A stretch of 64,000 nucleotides of DNA, taken from contig NZ_JANZXB010000011.1 of assembly GCF_025371035.1 (NCBI RefSeq), positions 62,001 through 126,000 of the forward strand, given 5' to 3'. Numbering within the stretch: position 1 is the first letter of the stretch; each line of letters opens with the position of its first letter. The notes beneath the pieces were generated by a model. The model was not told where the DNA came from. It saw nothing but the letters and a program-made list of their open reading frames with translations, and made no database searches. Below, piece after piece: positions 58,590-64,000 of this stretch. The translations under genes were made by a program, and so were the position numbers. Origin of the DNA: Sphingomonas sp. LC-1. GTDB taxonomy: Bacteria > Pseudomonadota > Alphaproteobacteria > Sphingomonadales > Sphingomonadaceae.

Positions 58590-59012
58590 GTGCTGGACGA
58601 TGATGTCGATTTTTTGAGGGTGGTAGGGGTCTCGCATTATCAGGATGCTGTGTCGCGCTGCTCGCCGGGTGAGGCAGTCCGCTTCGTACATGAGCCCGAC
58701 AATCCTCACGACGCCACCGCGCTGCGCGTGGTCTCGAGCCTCGGCGAGACTATCGGATATGCCCCCAGGAATAGCTGGGTGCATCACATGATCCATCAAA
58801 GCGGGCGAGGCGTCTCAGCAGTCGTGCACAGCGTCGGCTACAGCCGTTCTTGTCTACTGGGTGTGCTGCTTAGCATGGCCGTCTGCGATGATGAAATTGA
58901 GCGCGCATCGTACTATCCGGGCAGGCCTGCTCCTGAACCGCCGCCCGGCGGGTTCCGCTATTGGATCAGTACCCCAGGCGACGTCGAGCGGCGCGTGGCA
59001 GGACGAAGATGA
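58590..59012 (+). CDS. HIRAN-domain protein
   Basis: A 140-residue protein with the HIRAN pattern: FLRVVGVSHYQDAVSRCSPGEAVRFVHEPDNPHDATALRVV followed by ETIGYAPRNSW. HIRAN domains bind DNA ends or stalled forks. Here the domain stands alone with a Pro-rich tail. GTG 58590 after GGGAGG. Its last 47 bases overlap the 3' end of the repressor gene on the other strand. Confidence 0.8.
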   Translation: MLDDDVDFLRVVGVSHYQDAVSRCSPGEAVRFVHEPDNPHDATALRVVSSLGETIGYAPRNSWVHHMIHQSGRGVSAVVHSVGYSRSCLLGVLLSMAVCDDEIERASYYPGRPAPEPPPGGFRYWISTPGDVERRVAGRR

Positions 59013-59571
59013 CTGGTCGAGCCCAATCGATCTCAATGTCGACAATATCCTCGGCGTTTAGCGACCGCAGCGTCCATAGCCCCGGCCTGGTGCCGAATGC
59101 GAGCTGCTTCACATAGGTTTCGCCGCTACTTGCCCGCACGACGCAGAAGTCGCCGACATCGTCAGGACTCACCCCAGGCGCGGCTTTTTCGATGTAGAGG
59201 ATGTCGCCTGCCGAATAGCGCGGCAACATCGATATCCCATCAACTTCCAAGGCTTCGAGTTCGCCGCCCATGCCTGGGGGCATCGGCACTGCGCCTCCGT
59301 CAACGGGCTCGAAAATCACGGAGCCGCCAGCTCCAACGCGGCCCGCTACCCGAATGCTGCCGCCGCCCACGATATCGGCGATCGACACCTCCAGAGCATT
59401 CGCAAGACGATGGAGGTTGCCGAGCTTGACGTCATCGCCGTCCAGCATGTCGCGGACGAACGTCTCCCCTTTGCCTGCCTTCTTCGACAGCGGCTTCGCC
59501 TTGATGCCCTTTTGGTCCATCAACTGGCGAAGGCGTTCCTTCACGCGCGCGACTTCGTCCTGCTCATTCAT
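58966..59571 (-). CDS. CI-type phage repressor, LexA-like (S24 peptidase)
   Basis: A 201-residue repressor. N-terminal HTH (VARVKERLRQLMDQKGIKAKPLSKKAGKGETFVRDMLDG...LANALEVSIADIV), then a likely self-cleavage site (AGRVGAGG) and an S24 peptidase domain with catalytic Ser in EVDGISMLPRYSAGDIL and Lys in ETYVKQLAFG. It should keep lysogeny and be inactivated by RecA after DNA damage. ATG 59571 abuts the first operator. Confidence 0.92.
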   Translation of the reverse strand: MNEQDEVARVKERLRQLMDQKGIKAKPLSKKAGKGETFVRDMLDGDDVKLGNLHRLANALEVSIADIVGGGSIRVAGRVGAGGSVIFEPVDGGAVPMPPGMGGELEALEVDGISMLPRYSAGDILYIEKAAPGVSPDDVGDFCVVRASSGETYVKQLAFGTRPGLWTLRSLNAEDIVDIEIDWARPVIFVLPRAARRRLGY

Positions 59572-59572
59572 G

Positions 59573-59586
59573 TGTGATCTATCACA
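59573..59586. promoter_or_regulatory. Repressor operator 1
   Basis: TGTGATCTATCACA, with arms extending one base further on each side (GTGTGAT...ATCACAC), lies directly before the repressor start codon. Confidence 0.75.
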
Positions 59587-59611
59587 CGACGGTGACGCTG
59601 AACGATAGATG

Positions 59612-59625
59612 GGTGTTTTCACACC
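59612..59625. promoter_or_regulatory. Repressor operator 2 (degenerate)
   Basis: GGTGTTTTCACACC has perfect GGTGT/ACACC arms with a 4-base centre, a variant of the neighbouring sites. It lies just upstream of the -35 of the rightward promoter. Confidence 0.6.
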
Positions 59626-59654
59626 TTGACGGTGTGATAATTCACACATACTGT
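59626..59654 (+). promoter_or_regulatory. Rightward early promoter (PR-like)
   Basis: TTGACG (59626-59631) is followed after 17 bases by TACTGT (59649-59654), or after 15 by CATACT. The third operator (59633-59646) lies between -35 and -10, so repressor binding would block it. Confidence 0.5.
59633..59646. promoter_or_regulatory. Repressor operator 3
   Basis: TGTGATAATTCACA, arms extend to GTGTGA/TCACAC. It sits in the spacer of the rightward promoter before the Cro-like gene. Confidence 0.75.
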
Positions 59655-59661
59655 TGTGCTC

Positions 59662-59856
59662 ATGGAAAAGATCCTGAGCGACATCGAGGCTTTCCTCGCC
59701 ACGCATGGCATAGCACCAACTCGGTTTGGTGATGAGGCTCTGGGCGACCGTCATTTCGTTCGCCAACTCAGGGAGGGCCGGAGGCTATGGCCTGAGACCG
59801 AGGCCAAAGTCCGCAAGTTCATGTCCGAATACCAGCCTGCGCGGGCGGCGGCATGA
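59662..59856 (+). CDS. Small Cro-like DNA-binding protein
   Basis: A 64-residue protein (MEKILSDIEAFLATHGIAPTRFGDEALGDRHFVRQLREGRRLWPETEAKVRKFM). The APTRFGDEALGDRHFVRQLREGR stretch has the layout of a helix-turn-helix as in Cro/YdaS-type phage regulators. ATG 59662, or GTG 59656. Divergent from the repressor. Confidence 0.78.
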   Translation: MEKILSDIEAFLATHGIAPTRFGDEALGDRHFVRQLREGRRLWPETEAKVRKFMSEYQPARAAA

Positions 59857-60023
59857 ACATCGGTTGGCCGCAGGGTATCCTGCTCGCGCTGCTGTTCCTC
59901 AGCGTCTGCTTGCACGCCAGCAAAAATGGCCGTCCTCGCGAGGGCCATTACGACCTCGGCGCTAGCATGCTGACGGCCGCGATCTGGGTCGGCCTGACGT
60001 ATTGGGGCGGGTTCTTCGGATGA
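59853..60023 (+). CDS. 56-residue membrane protein
   Basis: A small protein with two hydrophobic segments (GILLALLFLSVCLHA and MLTAAIWVGLTYWGGFFG) joined by a charged loop. ATGA overlap with the Cro-like gene, and its own stop overlaps the next start. Function unknown. Confidence 0.6.
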   Translation: MNIGWPQGILLALLFLSVCLHASKNGRPREGHYDLGASMLTAAIWVGLTYWGGFFG

Positions 60024-60235
60024 CCGCCGACATTCACTTCCTCTCCCTGGCGGCTGACCTCCCCAAGACGGTCAGCCCCTCCCTCGCCGGCGGCGTGGTT
60101 CTCCCGCCCGTCGCCGGTGATTTTGTCGACCATCGCGCGAGCGATCGCGATGCGGACGGCGCGCGGCGCGGTGGAGAGGTGATCGGTATCCATAACCATT
60201 CCACTAATGAAACGGAGGGGCGGGATCATGTCTGA
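60020..60235 (+). CDS. Phage hypothetical protein
   Basis: A 71-residue protein (MTADIHFLSLAADLPKTVSPSLAGG). Not recognised. Supported mainly by the ATGA overlap upstream and the 8-base overlap with the CII-like gene. Confidence 0.5.
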   Translation: MTADIHFLSLAADLPKTVSPSLAGGVVLPPVAGDFVDHRASDRDADGARRGGEVIGIHNHSTNETEGRDHV

Positions 60236-60650
60236 TCATGCCGCAATGCAGCGACAAGTCGCCCAACGTCAGGTCGCGATGTTCAGCAGCTTCATGGGCC
60301 GTGGCCTGCACACGACGCGCGCGGCGCTGTCGGCGGCCTCGGGCATCCCGGAGAGCACGCTTCGCGAATGGGCCAACGGCGCCGCGATGCCGCTGAGCGC
60401 GATCTTCACGCTGCGCCGCCACCTTCCGCCCCAGGCTATCGCCATGGTGTGCGAGCCCGGCGACGTCCGCATGGTGGACATCGAGACCAGCGAGACGAAC
60501 TGGGACGAAATCGCCTCGGAGACGGCAGGCCTGACCTTCGAAATCTGCGAGGCCCGCAAGGACGGCCACATCGACCATGTGGAGCGCGCCCGGCTTCAAC
60601 ACCGTGCCCGCTCGCTGATCGCCGAGCTGTCCGAAATCATCAAGGACTGA
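60228..60650 (+). CDS. CII-like phage regulator
   Basis: A 140-residue protein with a likely HTH (AALSAASGIPESTLREWANGAAMPLSAIFTLRRHLPP) and a C-terminal helical part (ICEARKDGHIDHVERARLQHRARSLIAELSEII) as in the CP76/CII-type phage regulators. GGAGGGG lies upstream of ATG 60228. Confidence 0.72.
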   Translation: MSDHAAMQRQVAQRQVAMFSSFMGRGLHTTRAALSAASGIPESTLREWANGAAMPLSAIFTLRRHLPPQAIAMVCEPGDVRMVDIETSETNWDEIASETAGLTFEICEARKDGHIDHVERARLQHRARSLIAELSEIIKD

Positions 60651-60691
60651 GGACCAATCGGCCGGTCTGACCCGGCTCTGGAGTGACGACA

Positions 60692-60871
60692 ATGACGATT
60701 GCCAATGACGACGCGGTAGCGGCTGGCGCTGCTTTCGCGACCGAAGAATTGCGTCTTGCGATGGTGCAGCCTGCGGCGGCGGTGATCGTCTCCGGCGGTC
60801 AGACCTATCGCTTCCTGTCGATCAGCGATCCCGCCCAGGCGGTGATCCCGCTGTTCGAGGTGGCGGCATGA
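60692..60871 (+). CDS. Phage hypothetical protein
   Basis: A 59-residue protein (MTIANDDAVAAGAAFATEEL, VIVSGGQTYRFLSI). GGAGTG precedes ATG 60692. ATGA overlap with the next gene. Not recognised. Confidence 0.6.
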   Translation: MTIANDDAVAAGAAFATEELRLAMVQPAAAVIVSGGQTYRFLSISDPAQAVIPLFEVAA

Positions 60872-61947
60872 CCGCCGTTCGCGATGGCGTCGCCCGCCTG
60901 CCGCGCGGTCGTCAGCTTGGCCTGCATGGCGAAGCGCTGACCCGAGCAGTCGAACTGTACGAGTCCGGTCAGAGCATGGAGGCCACAGCCCGCGCCATCG
61001 GCATGCCCACGCCCACCGTGCAGAACGGTGTCATGGCAGCGCTGTGCGTGCTCCGAGGCTATCGGCCCGCTGAGCGCGATAAGAACGGCTACCTGACGTC
61101 GGCTGGCGTCGAGCGCCTCCGGGAAATGCTGCGCAAGGGCATGAAGGGCGTCGACATTCAGCTGCGCCTCGGCGTCAGCGCGTCGACGATCAGCAATGAG
61201 CGGGGTCGCTACAACGCCGACCTGAAGGCGCGGGGCAAGCGTCCCCTCCCCCGCCCAGGCGGCGGCGCGATGTATTCGGGCGCCCGGCTGTCGCGTGAGC
61301 AGATCAAGGAGGTCGAGCGGCTGCTCCATACCGGCCTCGGCTCTCAGCAGGTCGGGCGGCAGACGGGGATTTCCAGCACCAGCGTCATCCGCATTCGCGC
61401 GGCGCTCGTGAAGAGGCTCGCCCGCAAGGGTGAAGTCCTGACGGGGTGCGATAAGCGCGGCAAGAGGGTCAAGCTGGCGAACCTCGTCCATGCTGTGCCC
61501 GAAGCCGCAAAGGCGAAGCTGCGCCAGCTGATCGCTGATCGGGTGCCGGTCAGCCGTGCGGCGGTGATGACGAACATCGGCAGCTGCTACGCCTACAAGG
61601 TCCGCGACGAGATGCGGGCCGAATATGCAGCGCGCGGTGAGGTTTTGCCTGCTCCGATCAAGCTCGGTCGGAAGCTGGCCAAGGAAGCAGACTTCCGAGC
61701 CGCTTGGTTGCCAGGCGGGCGGGCGAACAAGGTTCTCTATCGGTCGATCCTGATCGCCTGCGGCGGCGACGAAGCCGAAGCCCGTCGAAAGACGATCCGA
61801 GCGATTGCTGAGCGCGACGGTGAAGACCCCGCGATGGCGGAGCAGTTCGACCGCCTGCGCCGCGGTGCAACCGTCACGGCCAAGCCGATCATTCGCCGCG
61901 CCGATCCGGCAATGACGCTCGGCGGCGTTGCAACGGGGGCGCTGTAA
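60868..61947 (+). CDS. Phage protein with four helix-turn-helix-like segments
   Basis: A 359-residue basic protein. HTH-like segments appear at about residues 34-58 (GQSMEATARAIGMPTPTVQNG), 91-114 (MKGVDIQLRLGVSASTISNE), 153-177 (GLGSQQVGRQTGISSTSVIR) and 223-247 (VPVSRAAVMTNIGSCYAYKV). Repeated HTHs resemble IS30-type DNA-binding regions, but no nuclease motif is seen. It may be an origin-binding or transcription protein of the rightward operon. Confidence 0.72.
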   Translation: MTAVRDGVARLPRGRQLGLHGEALTRAVELYESGQSMEATARAIGMPTPTVQNGVMAALCVLRGYRPAERDKNGYLTSAGVERLREMLRKGMKGVDIQLRLGVSASTISNERGRYNADLKARGKRPLPRPGGGAMYSGARLSREQIKEVERLLHTGLGSQQVGRQTGISSTSVIRIRAALVKRLARKGEVLTGCDKRGKRVKLANLVHAVPEAAKAKLRQLIADRVPVSRAAVMTNIGSCYAYKVRDEMRAEYAARGEVLPAPIKLGRKLAKEADFRAAWLPGGRANKVLYRSILIACGGDEAEARRKTIRAIAERDGEDPAMAEQFDRLRRGATVTAKPIIRRADPAMTLGGVATGAL

Positions 61948-62144
61948 TGGCCGACCATATCGACATGGCGAACGACCTCGCCGCTGCCGAGACGGCGCGT
62001 CACATCGCCGCTGCGCGCCAGCCCATCCCGGTCGGCCAGGCTGGTGAATGCGACCAGTGCGGCGATCACTTCGATCGGCTGGTCCGCGATCACAAGGGCC
62101 TACGCTGCGGCTATTGCCGCGACGGTCGGAGGCGTCTGCGATGA
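61947..62144 (+). CDS. TraR/DksA-type zinc-finger protein
   Basis: A 65-residue protein with the four-Cys finger CDQCGDHFDRLV...LRCGYCRDGRRRL, as in phage TraR/DksA homologues that bind RNA polymerase. TAATG overlap with the gene before it and ATGA with the gene after. Confidence 0.82.
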   Translation: MADHIDMANDLAAAETARHIAAARQPIPVGQAGECDQCGDHFDRLVRDHKGLRCGYCRDGRRRLR

Positions 62145-62524
62145 TGGGGCGCAGCTGCAGCGATGAAGCTTGGGACCTCATGCTGTCCCTGGTGCAGAAG
62201 CATTCACGGAGCACCGTCGACAGCGTTCTGCGTAAGCGCGATCCGAACGACGTCCCAAGCTGGAATGCAATCGGCCACGCCCGCCGGCAGTTCCTGACCG
62301 CGAACCCGAGCGCCCGGCGGATGGTCGGCCGCTCCGCGAAGGCGGTAGCCGAGAGGGTGTCCGTCGCCACTCCGATCCGCCAGCCAGTCTGCAACCGCGC
62401 CCCGCTGACCTTCGAGGAGAAGCTGGCGCGCGTTGCCGCAGGTGCCCGCCTCATCACCGTCTACCCGCTCCGCAAGCCCGCCCCGCCCTTCACGCTGGGC
62501 GGCGTCGGCAGCTCCACCCTTTGA
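62141..62524 (+). CDS. Phage hypothetical protein
   Basis: A 127-residue protein (SCSDEAWDLMLSLVQKHSRSTVDSVLRKRDPNDVPSWNAIGHARRQFL). The N-terminal part could be a helix-turn-helix. Not recognised. Confidence 0.62.
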   Translation: MMGRSCSDEAWDLMLSLVQKHSRSTVDSVLRKRDPNDVPSWNAIGHARRQFLTANPSARRMVGRSAKAVAERVSVATPIRQPVCNRAPLTFEEKLARVAAGARLITVYPLRKPAPPFTLGGVGSSTL

Positions 62525-62540
62525 CCTGAGGAGAAGCTCA

Positions 62541-62939
62541 ATGATCATCGACCCTGAGAATCCGCCTCGCGCGGCCGACGGCAATCGCATGCCGCCCGCC
62601 GCCAATAGCTTCGGCGACTTCGTCCGCTTCCTGGAAGACGGCCAGTTGGACGCCGAGTTGTCCGAAGTGCTGCGCCAGATGTCCAGCGACATGGCCCACA
62701 CCGCAATCGAGAGCGGCGGCAAGGCCAAGGGCAAGCTGACGATCTCTCTCGACTTCGCCCTCGATGGCCGCGTCTTCACCATCAAGGCGAAGCACAAGGT
62801 CGACGTTCCGGAGGCCAAGCGCCCGCAGAGCGTCATGTGGTCGACCGAGGACGGCCGCTTCACCCCCAGCAACCCGCAACAGGGTCAGCTTTTCGGCGTG
62901 CGCGAAGTGCGCGGGCCCGGCTTCCGCGACGCCGTCTGA
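62541..62939 (+). CDS. Phage hypothetical protein next to DUF2303
   Basis: A 132-residue protein (SFGDFVRFLEDGQLDAELSEVLRQMSSDM, KGKLTISLDFALDGRVFTIKAKHKVDVPEAKR). This pattern is common directly before DUF2303 genes in alphaproteobacterial prophages. GAGGAGAA precedes ATG 62541. Function unknown. Confidence 0.78.
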   Translation: MIIDPENPPRAADGNRMPPAANSFGDFVRFLEDGQLDAELSEVLRQMSSDMAHTAIESGGKAKGKLTISLDFALDGRVFTIKAKHKVDVPEAKRPQSVMWSTEDGRFTPSNPQQGQLFGVREVRGPGFRDAV

Positions 62940-62959
62940 TCGCGATCACCTGAAAGGAC

Positions 62960-63889
62960 ATGACCATGGAAAGCATTAACGGAGACGGCGTGATTGCGCA
63001 GGCGCGCGACCTCGTCGAGGATTACGTGAAGGCCGAGATTATCAGCGTGGCGGAGCCGAGTACCGGCATCACGCTCGCAGCGGTCCGGCGCGGCAATGAC
63101 GTCACCGTCCTGCCGCCCTCGACCTTCGATCCCTATCGCCCGCAGCCGCTGTTCCGCACCGGCTCGGCGGTCATGCTGTCGCTGGACAGCCTCATCGAGC
63201 ATGCGAACCGGTTCAAGGATGACGATAGCGTCGTCTTCGCCGACGACAGCCGCACGAACCCCAGCATCATCGTCGTGCTCGACTACCACCGCGCTGGCGC
63301 CGCTGCCGATCCTCGCTTCGGCAAGCATCGGTCGACCTTCACCTTCCCGCTCAGCGACGAGTGGAAGGCCTGGAACGACAAGAATGCCGAGGCGATGGGC
63401 ATGGTTGATTTTGCTGCCTTCCTCGAAGAGCGCATCATCGACGTGCTGTATGTCGAGGGCGAGGACGATGTGTCCGAGGATCTCGGACGCCTGATCGATA
63501 CCCTCGGCGGCCGCGATACGATCGCCACGCCGAACAAGCTGATGGAACTGGCGCGCGGGCTGCAGATCAATGAGGCGGCGGTCGTCCAAGAGGCGGTGAA
63601 CCTTGCGTCGGGCGAGGGCATCGTCCGCTTCCAGTCCACCCATACCGACGAGCACGGCGCTCCGATCAAGGTGCCCGGCCTGTTCTTGATCGGCATCCCG
63701 GTTTTCCGCAATGGCCCGCTGTACCGCGTCGCGGCGCGTCTCCGGTACCGCAAGTCCGGCGGCAAGATCGTGTTCTGGTACGAACTGTGGCGCACGGATC
63801 GCACCTTCGACCATGCCTTCAAGGAATCGGTCGAGCGCGTGAAGGCCGACACCGGCCTGCCCGTCCTCATCGGTAAGCCGGAGGCCTGA
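62960..63889 (+). CDS. DUF2303 family phage protein (YfdQ-like)
   Basis: A 309-residue protein matching DUF2303: HRSTFTFPLSDEWKAWNDKNAEAMGMVDFAAFLEERIIDVLYVEG and a C-terminal RLRYRKSGGKIVFWYELWRTDRTFDHAFKE. E. coli YfdQ is a prophage member of unknown role. ATG 62960 or 62966. Confidence 0.88.
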   Translation: MTMESINGDGVIAQARDLVEDYVKAEIISVAEPSTGITLAAVRRGNDVTVLPPSTFDPYRPQPLFRTGSAVMLSLDSLIEHANRFKDDDSVVFADDSRTNPSIIVVLDYHRAGAAADPRFGKHRSTFTFPLSDEWKAWNDKNAEAMGMVDFAAFLEERIIDVLYVEGEDDVSEDLGRLIDTLGGRDTIATPNKLMELARGLQINEAAVVQEAVNLASGEGIVRFQSTHTDEHGAPIKVPGLFLIGIPVFRNGPLYRVAARLRYRKSGGKIVFWYELWRTDRTFDHAFKESVERVKADTGLPVLIGKPEA

Positions 63890-63893
63890 TCCC

Positions 63894-64000
63894 ATGTGGT
63901 CGCTGCTTTCCCGTCTCCGCCCAGCCCCCGTTGACCGCCTCGCCCCGCTGCGCGCCGACCTCGACGCGTCATTGGCGGAACGTCGGATGCAGCGGCCCAC
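63894..64000 (+). CDS. Phage gene cut off by the window edge
   Basis: ATG 63894 opens a frame (MWSLLSRLRPAPVDRLAPLR) that runs to the window end, 35 codons. It follows the DUF2303 gene by 4 bases and is probably the next gene of the rightward operon. Too short to identify. Confidence 0.5.
   Translation, partial: MWSLLSRLRPAPVDRLAPLRADLDASLAERRMQRP

Noticed and set aside
60805-62457. 550-codon minus-strand frame opposite the four-HTH gene
   Set aside because: Antisense to a run of overlapping plus-strand genes with ribosome sites; no protein-like features.

Overview
The window reads as a GC-rich alphaproteobacterial chromosome, most likely a sphingomonad (Sphingomonas or a close relative). 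The reasons are a large TonB-dependent receptor paired with a glycoside hydrolase, an S9 ribosomal protein with an Ala/Pro-rich N-terminal extension, a pyruvate dehydrogenase E1-beta with a fused lipoyl domain, a CsgG/HfaB-like remnant, and frequent ATGA/GTGA stop-start overlaps. The genus is an inference from protein style, not from a marker gene.

Positions 1 to about 48,840 are ordinary chromosome. In order: a carbohydrate locus (TonB receptor plus GH43 enzyme behind a LacI-type palindrome); a Zur-like regulator divergent from heme A synthase; rplM-rpsI; an EamA exporter and a secreted hypothetical protein; a molybdate ABC transporter (modA-modB-short modC); lepA; a decayed CsgG-like gene beside tRNA-Pro(CGG); a DUF815 ATPase; a polysaccharide block (TPR protein, polyprenyl-phosphate sugar transferase, GDP-mannose pyrophosphorylase, polysaccharide deacetylase, histidine kinase); an Lrp regulator; a periplasmic TPR protein; yaaA with an SDR gene; gyrA with a DUF952 gene; a soluble CBS/MCP receptor; DUF488; trmFO overlapping an EF-hand gene; a squalene/phytoene-synthase-like gene; pdhA-pdhB; an MFS-cysK-SleB hydrolase operon; a MerR regulator; hisI with a lipoprotein; purF with an SDR gene; holB; and a cell-wall cluster (D,D-carboxypeptidase, RlpA, MltB-type transglycosylase).

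From tRNA-Ser(TGA) at 48,749-48,838 to the right edge the DNA is an integrated temperate phage or phage-like element, and its right end lies beyond the window. Its tyrosine integrase sits just downstream of the tRNA 3' end, behind a cluster of 9-bp repeats. A leftward early operon runs from about 58,427 down to 50,350 (more than a dozen tightly overlapping small genes). It includes a C5 cytosine methyltransferase with an HNH nuclease gene nested in another frame, a DUF968/HNH-type nuclease, a possible TGT-like TIM-barrel protein and an AlpA-type regulator. A small secreted-protein gene (51,029-51,220) lies against this direction and looks like a moron.

The immunity region (58,480-59,860) holds a LexA-like CI repressor, a small Cro-like protein and a HIRAN-domain gene, with several TGTGA-N4-TCACA-type operators. 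A rightward operon starts at about 59,662 and carries a CII-like regulator, a protein with four helix-turn-helix-like segments, a TraR/DksA zinc finger, a DUF2303 protein and a gene cut off at position 64,000. No CRISPR array, insertion sequence or rRNA was seen.
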